A program made the position numbers and the translations under genes. Of a stretch of 64,000 nt of DNA, positions 7,942 through 15,521 are shown in pieces (within the stretch, counting starts at the first letter, position 1; every line of letters starts with the position of its first letter). Where the stretch lies: assembly GCA_947624485.1 (NCBI GenBank), contig CANQKM010000001.1, positions 62,001-126,000 on the forward strand, read 5' to 3'. The notes under the pieces were generated by a model that worked only from the letters and a program-made list of their open reading frames with translations, was not told the DNA's origin and searched no databases. Origin of the DNA: an uncultured Clostridia bacterium (lineage in GTDB: Bacteria; Bacillota; Clostridia; UBA1381).

Positions 7942-9822
7942 ATGAACAGCTTGATTTTATCGTCGCTCGCGACGTTCGGACGGCGGTTTATGAACCTCTG
8001 GCGCGGCAGCGGCGTATACGCGCTGCTTATGAAGATTTACGGCGGCATATCCGCGTCGTGGAACAAAAGCGCGATTATGACGCGCGCGAGAAGAGAGGGC
8101 AGCGGCAAGAGCCTTCAAAACAGCAAGACGGCAAAGGTCATGTCCTCGCCGTTTGCGCTTATGGCTCTTATACGTGAAAAGGCAAGCGGATTTTTTGAAA
8201 GAAATATATCAGGCAGCTTTATATGCTCGTGGTCAAAGACGTACATTCACAGCTTTATGGCTCTTAACACGCGCTTTTTCGGCGTGATGCTTGTGTCGTG
8301 CGCGTTCGCGTACTGCGCCGCAGGCGGACACATATCAAAAATAGCTCTTATCGCCGGAATTATCGGCGCGGTTATGTGCGTTTTTAACTACGATATAATG
8401 TCGTTCATGAATCCGAGCAAGGTCGTTGATATTGTAAAAAGCATAGCCGGATTTAAGGAGATTAACTTTGACTTTTTCGACAAAAAGCGAGCGCATGACA
8501 AAATAAGACTGCTGCTCGCACTTCTTGTTGGACTTGTTACGGGCGCGGCAATGAGCGTGAGTATTATTTATGGAGTTGTTGTACCGTTTGCGCTGTTCTT
8601 TATGCTGCTCGTGATGTACGCGCCCGTTACAGGTGTTTTCATTGCTGTGTTCGCAGCGCCGTTCGCGCCGACTATGGCTCTCGCCGGTATATGTATATGG
8701 ACGCTTTTATCGCTGCTTATAAAATCGGTAAGTAAAGCGGATTTCCGCTGGAGATTTGACGGCGTTGGATTGTGCGTGCTGCTTTTCCTGGCGGTGCTGT
8801 TTATATCATCGGCGCTGTCGTTCGCACCTAAAGCAAGCCTGAAGGTATGGGCAATGTACCTTGTGTTTGTGAGCTTCTATTTCGTTATCATAAATACGGT
8901 CAAGACGCGCGAGGAACTGTACGGACTTTTGAAGCTGCTCGCAATATCGGGCGCGCTTGTCGCACTTTACGGCATAGCGCAGTACGTGTTCGGCTGGACG
9001 ACAACAAACTCATGGATAGACGAGGAAATGTTCGAGGACTCCACCATGCGCGTTTACTCGACGCTCGGCAACCCGAATGTACTCGGCGAATATTTGCTTT
9101 TGGTACTGCCCGTCGCGGCGGTGTTTATGCTTAAATTCAAGTGGAAATCACTCGCTAAATACGCGTACGCGGCGATGTTCCTCGTATGCGCGGTGTGCCT
9201 CATTCTTACGCAGTCGCGCGGCTGCTGGATAGGCTTTGTCGCGGCGTGCGTGATATTCGTCACGTTTTACGAGGGCAAGCTGTGGGGACTTCTGCCGCTT
9301 GTACTGCTTATTATACCGTTCATAATACCGGAAACGATGGTTGACCGATTTATGAGTATCGGCAACATGGAGGACAGCTCAACGTCCTACCGCGTATTTA
9401 TATGGCTCGGCACGCTCGGAATGATGAAATATTACTGGCTCGGCGGTATCGGTATGGGTGAGGCGGCGTTTGCGAAGGTGTACCCGTTCTTTTCCTACAA
9501 CGCCATAATCGCGCCGCACTCGCACAACACATTCCTGCAGCTGCTCGTTGAGGCGGGCATAGCGGGACTTGGCACGTTCGTGGTTATGCAGGGAGTATTT
9601 TTAAAACAGATGTCGGTTGTGTACCGCGCGGACGACAAAAAGAGTACGGATTCGGTTACGGCTCTCGCTCTCGCAAGCGGCGTCGCTGCGTTCCTTGTGC
9701 AGAGCATGTTTGACTACACATTCTACAATTACCGCGTAATGGCGGTGTTCTTCATGGTGCTGGCGCTCGGCATGGCGCTAAGACACATAAAAGTGCCGTA
9801 CGAAAGAGAGGTGCGGTCATGA
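7942..9822 (+). CDS. O-antigen ligase / Wzy-type polymerase family membrane protein
   Basis: A 626-residue membrane protein. The first ~95 residues are soluble and basic. About a dozen hydrophobic segments follow. The last half holds Wzy_C/WaaL family marks: NPNVLGEYLLLVLP, TQSRGCWIGF and the conserved PHSHNTFLQLLVEAG loop before the last helices. Such proteins polymerise glycans or ligate them from undecaprenyl diphosphate to an acceptor at the outer membrane face. Placed after a MOP flippase and a GT4-CsaB protein, it is a good candidate for the polymerase or ligase of the secondary wall polymer. GGGTGA at 7932-7937 is the ribosome binding site. It overlaps the next gene by 4 bp (ATGA). Confidence 0.8.
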   Translation: MNSLILSSLATFGRRFMNLWRGSGVYALLMKIYGGISASWNKSAIMTRARREGSGKSLQNSKTAKVMSSPFALMALIREKASGFFERNISGSFICSWSKTYIHSFMALNTRFFGVMLVSCAFAYCAAGGHISKIALIAGIIGAVMCVFNYDIMSFMNPSKVVDIVKSIAGFKEINFDFFDKKRAHDKIRLLLALLVGLVTGAAMSVSIIYGVVVPFALFFMLLVMYAPVTGVFIAVFAAPFAPTMALAGICIWTLLSLLIKSVSKADFRWRFDGVGLCVLLFLAVLFISSALSFAPKASLKVWAMYLVFVSFYFVIINTVKTREELYGLLKLLAISGALVALYGIAQYVFGWTTTNSWIDEEMFEDSTMRVYSTLGNPNVLGEYLLLVLPVAAVFMLKFKWKSLAKYAYAAMFLVCAVCLILTQSRGCWIGFVAACVIFVTFYEGKLWGLLPLVLLIIPFIIPETMVDRFMSIGNMEDSSTSYRVFIWLGTLGMMKYYWLGGIGMGEAAFAKVYPFFSYNAIIAPHSHNTFLQLLVEAGIAGLGTFVVMQGVFLKQMSVVYRADDKKSTDSVTALALASGVAAFLVQSMFDYTFYNYRVMAVFFMVLALGMALRHIKVPYEREVRS

Positions 9823-10937
9823 GCAGGATAAAGGTTACGGAGGTATCCTCCGACACGAATATAGGCGGCGCGGGCAAGTGCCTTATAACGCTGCTTGAAA
9901 ACATAAACCGCGGAGAGTTTGACGTTGACGTTATACTTCCCGAAAACAGCCTGTTGAAGCCCGAGATCGAAAAGCTCGGCGTGAAGGTGACGGAGGTTGG
10001 CGGCATAGCGGATAAATCGCTTGACTTCAAGGCGGTGAAGGAGCTTACGCGGATATTCAAAAATGAAAAGCCCGACATTGTACACACGCACGCGAGCATG
10101 TCGGCGCGCATAGCGGCAAAACGCGCGCGGTGCAAGGTCGTTTACACGCGTCACAGCGTATTCCCGCCGTCAAAGAAAATTTCGCGCGGCATAGGCAAGC
10201 TTATAAACGGCGCGGTAAACAACCGCTACGCCGACGCTATAATAGCCGTCGCGGACGCGGCAAAGGAAAACCTTACCGACACCGGTGTAAACGCGGGTAA
10301 GATAAGCGTCATATTAAACGGCGTTGACGGTCTCGCGCCCGTATCGAGCGACGAGAAACGGCTCATACGCGAACGGTTCAACCTTCCCGAGGGTACAAGG
10401 GCTGTTTCGATAGTCGCGCGGCTTGAGGAGGTTAAAGGTCACGAGTACTTTATAGACGCGGCGGATATTCTGTTCCGGCGTGGCGTAAACGCGAAATTCT
10501 ACATTGCGGGAACAGGCTCGTGCGAGGAAAAGCTAAAGGAAAAGGTAAGAGCCTTGAACCGTCAGGAACAGATTATATTTACGGGCTTTATAAGCGATAT
10601 AGACCATCTTATGGCTATTACGGATATTCAGGTAAACGCCTCATACGGTACGGAAGCAACATCGCTTGCGTTGCTGGAGGGAATGAGCCTCGGCATACCG
10701 GCTGTTGTGAGCGATTTCGGCGGCAACCCCGGCGTTATAGAGGACGGCGTAAACGGCTTTGTCGTACCGAAGCGCGATGCTAAAAGCCTTGCCGACAAGA
10801 TTGAGACGCTCCTAAAGGATGATGATACCTACGGCAAAATGTCGGACGGAGCAAGAAAAATATTTCGCCGAACCTTTACGGCTGCGGCGATGACGCGGCG
10901 TACAGAGGACGTGTACCGCAGTCTCATACAAGGATAA
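9819..10937 (+). CDS. GT4-family glycosyltransferase
   Basis: A 372-residue GT-B glycosyltransferase of family GT4, cytosolic face. Seen motifs: the glycine-rich acceptor loop NIGGAGKCLI, DIVHTHASMSARIAA, ILNGVD, SIVARLEEVKGHEYFIDA, and the EX7E-like donor site GTEATSLALLEGMSLG followed by PAVVSDFGGNPGVI. The sugar donor and acceptor cannot be assigned. It shares its layout with the GT4 half of the CsaB fusion upstream, so the operon supplies at least two sugar transfers. Translation is probably coupled to the previous gene through the ATGA overlap. Confidence 0.88.
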   Translation: MSRIKVTEVSSDTNIGGAGKCLITLLENINRGEFDVDVILPENSLLKPEIEKLGVKVTEVGGIADKSLDFKAVKELTRIFKNEKPDIVHTHASMSARIAAKRARCKVVYTRHSVFPPSKKISRGIGKLINGAVNNRYADAIIAVADAAKENLTDTGVNAGKISVILNGVDGLAPVSSDEKRLIRERFNLPEGTRAVSIVARLEEVKGHEYFIDAADILFRRGVNAKFYIAGTGSCEEKLKEKVRALNRQEQIIFTGFISDIDHLMAITDIQVNASYGTEATSLALLEGMSLGIPAVVSDFGGNPGVIEDGVNGFVVPKRDAKSLADKIETLLKDDDTYGKMSDGARKIFRRTFTAAAMTRRTEDVYRSLIQG

Positions 10938-10950
10938 GGAGGATAAAGAA

Positions 10951-11418
10951 ATGTCAGAAAGTAAAAGGAAATTCACGGTGATTGACGTTATAATCGTGCT
11001 GATACTGGCTGCTGCCGCCGCTTTCGGCGCGTACAAGCTGCTTCCGTCAATCATGAACCCGTCGGGTACAGAACACATTACGTTTACCGTTATGCTTCAG
11101 CAGCAGGATCAGAGCTTCGCCGACGCGGTTCACGAGGGAGACAAGGTTACGATCAGCCTTACCGAAAAGGACGGCGGAATAGTCAAATCCACACGCTCCG
11201 AACCCGCTACGGCGATTGCCTTCAACAGTATAGAAGGTGTTTATGCGAATGAGGTAATAGAGGGTAAAACCGACGTGTATGTTACAATAGAGGCGGACGT
11301 TAAGACAAACGACCTGGCTCTCAGGACGGGCGGAACACCCATTAAGGTCGGCGCGGAGGTACCCGTGCGCGGCAAGGGTTACGCGTCTATGGGCTATGTT
11401 ATCGAGATAAACGATTGA
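10951..11418 (+). CDS. DUF4330-like membrane-anchored protein
   Basis: 155 residues: a short basic tail, one membrane segment (VIDVIIVLILAAAAAFGAY, residues ~9-28) and a β-rich outer domain with no cysteine. The pattern of a basic N-terminus, a xIDxxIV-type helix and a small β domain fits DUF4330 (assigned from memory, not searched). It has no catalytic motif. A clear AAGGAGG lies before the ATG. The gene sits at the end of the wall-polymer operon next to a second protein of the same plan; a role as a membrane-anchored partner of polymer export or attachment is only a guess. Confidence 0.6.
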   Translation: MSESKRKFTVIDVIIVLILAAAAAFGAYKLLPSIMNPSGTEHITFTVMLQQQDQSFADAVHEGDKVTISLTEKDGGIVKSTRSEPATAIAFNSIEGVYANEVIEGKTDVYVTIEADVKTNDLALRTGGTPIKVGAEVPVRGKGYASMGYVIEIND

Positions 11419-11434
11419 GGGGAGGACGACGGTA

Positions 11435-11920
11435 ATGGATAAGAACGGAAAAATCGGCGGCAAGATAAGCATTATAGATATACTTGTGATCATACTGATC
11501 GTTGCGGTAATAGCCGGCATAGGCGTACGCTACGGCAGCAAGATAACGAGCGCGGTAAGGTCGAGTGAAAAATTCGAGTACGTGCTTCGCGTGGAGAGCG
11601 TGAGAGGATATACGGTTGAAGCGCTTAACAAAAAAGGAAAAATAACCGATAAAAAGAGCGAAAAGGATCTCGGCGAAATTGTTGACGTTCGCTGCGAAAA
11701 CGCAACTCAGCAATCGACGACGGCTGACGGACGCGTAGTAAAACCGGAGCTTCCCGACCGCTACACATGCTATGTTACAATACAGGCTGTCGGAAGGGAG
11801 TCGGACGATAATTATGTCCTCGACGACAGCACGGAGCTGTCCGTGGGCAGAAATATCGACCTCTACTCAAAATACGTTAAAACCTCCGGCACGATAGAAA
11901 GCGTGCGGATAATGGACTAA
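11435..11920 (+). CDS. DUF4330-like membrane-anchored protein, second copy
   Basis: 161 residues with the same plan as its neighbour: basic start, one membrane helix (IDILVIILIVAVIAGIGVRY), then a β-rich outer domain. The N-terminal GKISIIDILVIILI matches the DUF4330 pattern better than the first copy does. The two proteins are diverged in their outer domains, so this is an old duplication or two related subunits. GGGAGG lies upstream of the ATG. It is the last gene of the operon and is followed by a terminator hairpin. Function unknown. Confidence 0.65.
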   Translation: MDKNGKIGGKISIIDILVIILIVAVIAGIGVRYGSKITSAVRSSEKFEYVLRVESVRGYTVEALNKKGKITDKKSEKDLGEIVDVRCENATQQSTTADGRVVKPELPDRYTCYVTIQAVGRESDDNYVLDDSTELSVGRNIDLYSKYVKTSGTIESVRIMD

Positions 11921-11933
11921 AAAATGACGGAAG

Positions 11934-11967
11934 AAACAGCGTGAATCTCGGTATTCGCGCTGTTTTT
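11934..11967 (+). terminator. Terminator of the wall-polymer operon
   Basis: AAACAGCGTGAAT pairs with ATTCGCGCTGTTT (one G-U pair) around a short loop and runs into five Ts. Confidence 0.8.
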
Positions 11968-12000
11968 GCATAAAGAAGCATTAAATCCGCACGCGCAAAC

Positions 12001-12040
12001 AAAAAATGACCTGAAACACACGGCTTGAGGTCATTTTTTT
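12001..12040 (-). terminator. Terminator of tRNA-Leu, possibly bidirectional
   Basis: AAAAAATGACCT and AGGTCATTTTTT form a 12-bp inverted repeat around a 14-nt loop. It starts at the CCA end of the leftward tRNA gene, so it can end that transcript; the symmetric A and T runs let it also back up the operon terminator on the + strand. Confidence 0.75.
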
Positions 12041-12128
12041 GGTGCCGATGACCGGGGTCGAACCGGTACGGGAATCACTTCCCACGGGATTTTAAGTCCC
12101 GGGCGTCTGCCAGTTCCGCCACATCGGC
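12040..12128 (-). tRNA. tRNA-Leu (anticodon UAA)
   Basis: On the - strand an 89-nt class II tRNA folds with acceptor stem GCCGATG/CATCGGC, anticodon stem CGGGA/TCCCG around CTTAAAA (anticodon TAA), a long variable arm GGGAA/TTCCC and T arm ACCGG/CCGGT with loop TTCGACC. Discriminator A and an encoded CCA are present. The long variable arm supports Leu over other readings. Confidence 0.95.
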
Positions 12129-12147
12129 GCTTATTCACAGCTTTTAT

Positions 12148-12176
12148 ACTATACCACATTACGGGTGTAAAGTCAA
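12148..12176 (-). promoter_or_regulatory. Promoter of tRNA-Leu
   Basis: On the - strand TTGACT (12176-12171) and TATAGT (12153-12148) are 17 bp apart, ending 19 bp before the mature tRNA 5' end. Confidence 0.75.
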
Positions 12177-12273
12177 GTTTTTTGTAAAATGAAATTGTCT
12201 TACTGTCCGCTTTCTGTTTTTGTGTAAAACAAACCATAAAAAAGTTATTGCCTTTATATTATGTGTTAAGGTA

Positions 12274-12302
12274 TTGCGCAAAATTATATAGATTTTGTGC
12301 AA
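12274..12302. repeat. Inverted repeat in the gene-free stretch 12129-12453
   Basis: TTGCGCAAAAT and ATTTTGTGCAA form an 11-bp inverted repeat with one mismatch and a 7-bp centre, about 100 bp upstream of the -35 of the AraC gene. It could be a regulator site. Apart from this and the two promoters, the AT-rich 325-bp stretch holds nothing I can recognise. Confidence 0.45.
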
Positions 12303-12398
12303 ATTTTACACCATATAAGTTTTTTTTATTTAATCAGCCGTGTTATACCATGTTTTGACTGTTAGTATCATGTATAATTGCTATAAAATTTTCGTTTA

Positions 12399-12427
12399 TT
12401 GATTTTTTTATACTAATGTGGTATAAT
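12399..12427 (+). promoter_or_regulatory. Promoter of the AraC-family gene at 12454
   Basis: TTGATT (12399-12404) and TATAAT (12422-12427) with a 17-bp spacer. The start codon is only 26 bp downstream, so the leader is very short. Confidence 0.7.
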
Positions 12428-12453
12428 ATATAAAATGAGAAAGGATGATAACA

Positions 12454-13317
12454 ATGGGGAAATACAATGAGAGCATCGGTGACAAATCGGTGTGGATTAC
12501 GGCTACACCGTCGCAGAATGTTCTTACGCTTCCTTTTTGTGTTATGGAAGCGGGGCATTTTTACGCGAAACCCGATTACGGTGTCAGCCGAAGAGAACAC
12601 GACAGTTATCTTTTCCTATACACAATAAAAGGATGCGGACGCATAGTAAGCGACGGCACACGCATTGAGTTGGGCGAAAATTGTTCGACGATTATTGACT
12701 GCCACAAAAATCACAGCTATTTTTCGTGCGGCGGTGACTGGGAGTTTATGTGGATTCATATAAACGGCAGCGCTGCACAGTCATTTTTTGACATGCTTTA
12801 TCCGAACGGTGTTTTTTCAATCAAGATTCTTGACAATAACAATCTCACTGCAAAGACCGAAGGTATTATAAAAAAGACAAGCGGCAACGGTATGATGAAC
12901 GCCTTGGACACGTCCGCGGATTTACACGAGCTTCTCTGCATATTATTTAAGAACGGCTACGAAAACGAGCGCGAAAAAAACAACGGACTCCACAGTGAAT
13001 ACGTGCGCGAGGCGGTGGAAATGATACATAAACGGTACTGCGAGCCGATAGCGATTGACGACATCACAGAAAACGTTCCGCTGTCAAAGTATCATTTCAT
13101 ACGCGTGTTCAAGCGCATTATGGGTACAACGCCGTACAATTATCTCACAAACTGCCGTATCAACAACGCAAAGGTTTATCTCCGCAGCACCGACCTCACG
13201 GTTGGTGAAATATCGTCGCTGTGCGGTTTTCAGGACGCGAGTAATTTCATAGTGCAGTTTAAAAAGCACACGTCGCAGAAGCCGCTGCAATACCGCCGCG
13301 ACTTTACCGGAGCTTAA
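12454..13317 (+). CDS. AraC-family transcriptional regulator
   Basis: 287 residues: an N-terminal cupin-like sensor domain (residues ~15-150, with YLFLYTIKGCGRI and a conserved WIHINGSA) and a C-terminal pair of HTH motifs (residues ~185-285, SKYHFIRVFKRIMGTTPYNYL, VGEISSLCGFQDASNFIVQF). Such proteins usually sense a small sugar or metabolite and activate nearby genes; no carbohydrate gene is adjacent, so the target is unknown. I use the ATG at 12454, nine bases after AAAGG; an in-frame ATG at 12445 directly abuts that site. The stop is only 3 bp from the converging barstar stop, with no terminator between. Confidence 0.88.
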   Translation: MGKYNESIGDKSVWITATPSQNVLTLPFCVMEAGHFYAKPDYGVSRREHDSYLFLYTIKGCGRIVSDGTRIELGENCSTIIDCHKNHSYFSCGGDWEFMWIHINGSAAQSFFDMLYPNGVFSIKILDNNNLTAKTEGIIKKTSGNGMMNALDTSADLHELLCILFKNGYENEREKNNGLHSEYVREAVEMIHKRYCEPIAIDDITENVPLSKYHFIRVFKRIMGTTPYNYLTNCRINNAKVYLRSTDLTVGEISSLCGFQDASNFIVQFKKHTSQKPLQYRRDFTGA

Positions 13318-13320
13318 ATG

Positions 13321-13596
13321 TCACCTGTAAATTATTGTGAGCGCGTCGTTTTCTTTTAACGCGTCGTCAAAAACTTCAAAAATCTTCTCGGCGTCCTCGC
13401 CGAGATTTTTTTTGAGTAAGTCGGTGTGATGTATTACGATTAAATCGTTGGACTCTGTAAGCTCGTCATAGAGCGCGTCGAGATTTCGTCCGTAGCCGAC
13501 AATATACGTAATCTCGCTTATAATGTCATGAAAATCACTTGCGCTCTTTATTTCTTCGCCGTAAATGTCAATTCTTCTTATATCACTTATCTTCAT
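13321..13596 (-). CDS. Barstar-family RNase inhibitor
   Basis: 91 residues, the normal barstar length, cytosolic. The core GYGRNLDALYDELTE matches the barstar YGENLDALWDCL helix; D40 and D44 correspond to barstar Asp35 and Asp39, the residues that plug the barnase active site. The end DALTIIYR matches the barstar C-terminal strand. It should bind and block the barnase-like enzyme encoded 6 bp upstream. Its ribosome binding site GGGGAG lies inside the last codons of the barnase gene, so the inhibitor is probably translated together with the toxin. Confidence 0.92.
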   Translation of the reverse strand: MKISDIRRIDIYGEEIKSASDFHDIISEITYIVGYGRNLDALYDELTESNDLIVIHHTDLLKKNLGEDAEKIFEVFDDALKENDALTIIYR

Positions 13597-13602
13597 AATA
13601 TA

Positions 13603-14118
13603 TCACTCCCCAAAAAGCTGTGTGAATGTGTTGTAATGGTCGTTTGTGTAATACACGTCGCCGTCATCGTCAAAAATAATGCGTTCCGCTCCGCGCTTGC
13701 CGCCGGTGTAGTTAATATCACATTCGCGGTAATTCCCTTTTGGCAGCTTGTTTTCGTAATTGCCGAACCTGTCGCCGCCTATGGACTTGCCGGGCGCGAC
13801 ATCCGAAACGTGGTTTTTACTGCTGTCCCAGCCGAGTTGCTGCGCCTCTTTTTTTGTGATGAAATTCTGCGGCAGTTTGTTAAACGTGTCAATATACGCC
13901 GCAACCATAGCGGGAGTGACATACACGCCGTCCTTGTCCACAAGCTCCTTCGCTTTTTTAAGCGCCTCCTGCGACACGTCGTGCTTGCCTATCTCCGTGG
14001 GATCGGTAATGGCTGACTGTGAGCCTGACGTATCGCTGACATTTATATCCGCGTCACAGCCGGTAATCAGCGTGAACGCCGTCAGCAGTATGAATAAAAA
14101 CGACAGTATTCTTTTCAT
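13603..14118 (-). CDS. Barnase-like ribonuclease, predicted lipoprotein
   Basis: 171 residues with a guanyl-specific RNase domain of the barnase/N1 family (residues ~68-171). All catalytic residues of Bacillus barnase have a match: K89 (Lys27), E132 in RECDINYTGG (Glu73), R142 and R146 (Arg83, Arg87) and H161 in NDHYNTF (His102). SDVAPGKSIGGDRFGN is nearly identical to the barnase segment. Unlike classical barnase, the signal peptide ends in a lipobox, LITGC with Cys21, so the enzyme should be lipid-anchored outside the cell. A ~45-residue polar linker (22-66) separates anchor and enzyme. AAGGAGG precedes the ATG. It lies 12 bp after tmcAL and 6 bp before barstar. Confidence 0.92.
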   Translation of the reverse strand: MKRILSFLFILLTAFTLITGCDADINVSDTSGSQSAITDPTEIGKHDVSQEALKKAKELVDKDGVYVTPAMVAAYIDTFNKLPQNFITKKEAQQLGWDSSKNHVSDVAPGKSIGGDRFGNYENKLPKGNYRECDINYTGGKRGAERIIFDDDGDVYYTNDHYNTFTQLFGE

Positions 14119-14130
14119 GTAATTTCCTCC

Positions 14131-15279
14131 TTAAATAATAACCGGCGAGTGTGTAAAATCCGCGCCGCCCCGTCTGTTTACGGGCGCGCACAGCGCGTGC
14201 ATATCGGTGGAGCGTAAATCGAGACGCAGCATTTTACTGTCACCCTTAAAATCGGCTGTTTTTGTAATAATCGGAACGGGACAGTTTTTCTTCGCTTTTT
14301 TGAGCAGAGCCGCGCCCGTTTTGTTCATGCCGAGAACGCGTATATATTCGGGTATGGGCGAGTAAATATCCTTCGTGAACCCGATAAGCGACGCGATAAG
14401 TATGCGCCGTATACGGCTCATGGTGTAACGCTTGCTTTTAACCTTTTCGGCTATCGCGTCAAACGTGCTTTCCTCCATTGCGGCGGTGAGTATCCTGTTT
14501 TCGATACCCTCGCTTACCTCGCTTATATCCTGAAGCTCCCGCGCACTCATAGAGCGAAGTTTAGCCGCAAACGCGCTGTCAAGACGTGACAGCAGATACG
14601 GCGCTTCGCCTATAATATCAGTCGGGTAGGGGATAAGCTTTGAAATGTCCTCGCCGCATACGAGCTTTTCACGTATAACCGACGCACTTGCATAGCTGCC
14701 ATTTACATCCGTGCCGTCATGCTCCGCGCCGACGCGCTTAATCGTTTTGACGTTTATTCCGCACCCCGACCGCGTAACGGCTCTAATATATTCGAGCGCA
14801 AGAATGTTGTTCGGCTTATCGAGAAGCCCGTCGGGTATTTTACCGCCGTACGCTTTGCTTACCGCCGACGGATAATTCACGCCTTCGGACATATATGCTT
14901 TAATTTTATCCGCCGTTTCCGCGTCTTCATTTTCAAGCAAATACGCCGCGCGTTTGAGCGTTTCCGTATCGCCGCACTCGCTGCCGAACACGAGCGTATC
15001 CGCAGCGCCGAGCGCGGCAAGCGTGTTGACGCCGCCTTCGGCGAAACGCGGCGCGGCGTTAAGAGCGTAGCACACGGGAAGCTCTATCACAAGATCAACG
15101 CCGCACATAAGCGCAGCTTTTGCGCGCGACCACTTATCCGTAACCGCCGCGTCACCGCGCTGAACGAACGAGCCGCTCATTACTGCAACCACCGCGTCCG
15201 CTTCCCTGCGTGCTTCGTCTATAAGGTGCTTATGACCGTTATGGAATATGTTAAACTCCGCAATTACGCCGCTGACCAT
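14131..15279 (-). CDS. tmcAL: tRNA(Met) cytidine acetate ligase
   Basis: A 382-residue cytosolic nucleotidyltransferase-like enzyme of the YlbM/DUF795 family. TmcAL makes N4-acetylcytidine at the wobble base of elongator tRNA-Met from acetate and ATP. Seen: GVIAEFNIFHNGHKHL with the HxGH ATP site (HNGH), VAVMSGSFVQRG, DKWSRAKAAL, and PNNILALEYIRA. The ATG at 15279 has a GGGAGAG ribosome binding site. The barnase and barstar genes follow in the same direction after 12 bp, so they may be carried on its transcript. Confidence 0.92.
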   Translation of the reverse strand: MVSGVIAEFNIFHNGHKHLIDEARREADAVVAVMSGSFVQRGDAAVTDKWSRAKAALMCGVDLVIELPVCYALNAAPRFAEGGVNTLAALGAADTLVFGSECGDTETLKRAAYLLENEDAETADKIKAYMSEGVNYPSAVSKAYGGKIPDGLLDKPNNILALEYIRAVTRSGCGINVKTIKRVGAEHDGTDVNGSYASASVIREKLVCGEDISKLIPYPTDIIGEAPYLLSRLDSAFAAKLRSMSARELQDISEVSEGIENRILTAAMEESTFDAIAEKVKSKRYTMSRIRRILIASLIGFTKDIYSPIPEYIRVLGMNKTGAALLKKAKKNCPVPIITKTADFKGDSKMLRLDLRSTDMHALCAPVNRRGGADFTHSPVII

Positions 15280-15310
15280 TATAATCTCTCCCGTTTAATA
15301 CATTTAAGTA

Positions 15311-15339
15311 ATTTTATCACATATTTTGGGAAAAGTAAA
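15311..15339 (-). promoter_or_regulatory. Candidate promoter of tmcAL
   Basis: On the - strand TTTACT (15339-15334) and TAAAAT (15316-15311), 17 bp apart. Moderate match only. Confidence 0.45.
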
Positions 15340-15402
15340 GCGGAACGGTGCGGCGGCCGAAAATCCACACTTAAAAAGTATAAAATAAACGAATAACACC
15401 TA

Positions 15403-15431
15403 TTGACAAAGTGGGAAATAGGTAGTAAAAT
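15403..15431 (+). promoter_or_regulatory. Promoter of nifS-nifU
   Basis: TTGACA (15403-15408) and TAAAAT (15426-15431), 17 bp apart, about 90 bp before nifS. No IscR-like palindrome or T-box was recognised in the leader. Confidence 0.75.
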
Positions 15432-15521
15432 ATATAAGACAATACATGAACAGTTATTCAATCGTTCAATCAAAACGGCGCGTAAACGCGCTTTAACATA
15501 CAGTCGAAAGGGATGATTTAA

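Noticed and set aside
12454-15279. Possible mobile island around the AraC gene and barnase-barstar next to a tRNA gene
   Set aside because: No integrase, transposase or direct repeat of the tRNA end was seen, and tmcAL in the same run is a core gene.
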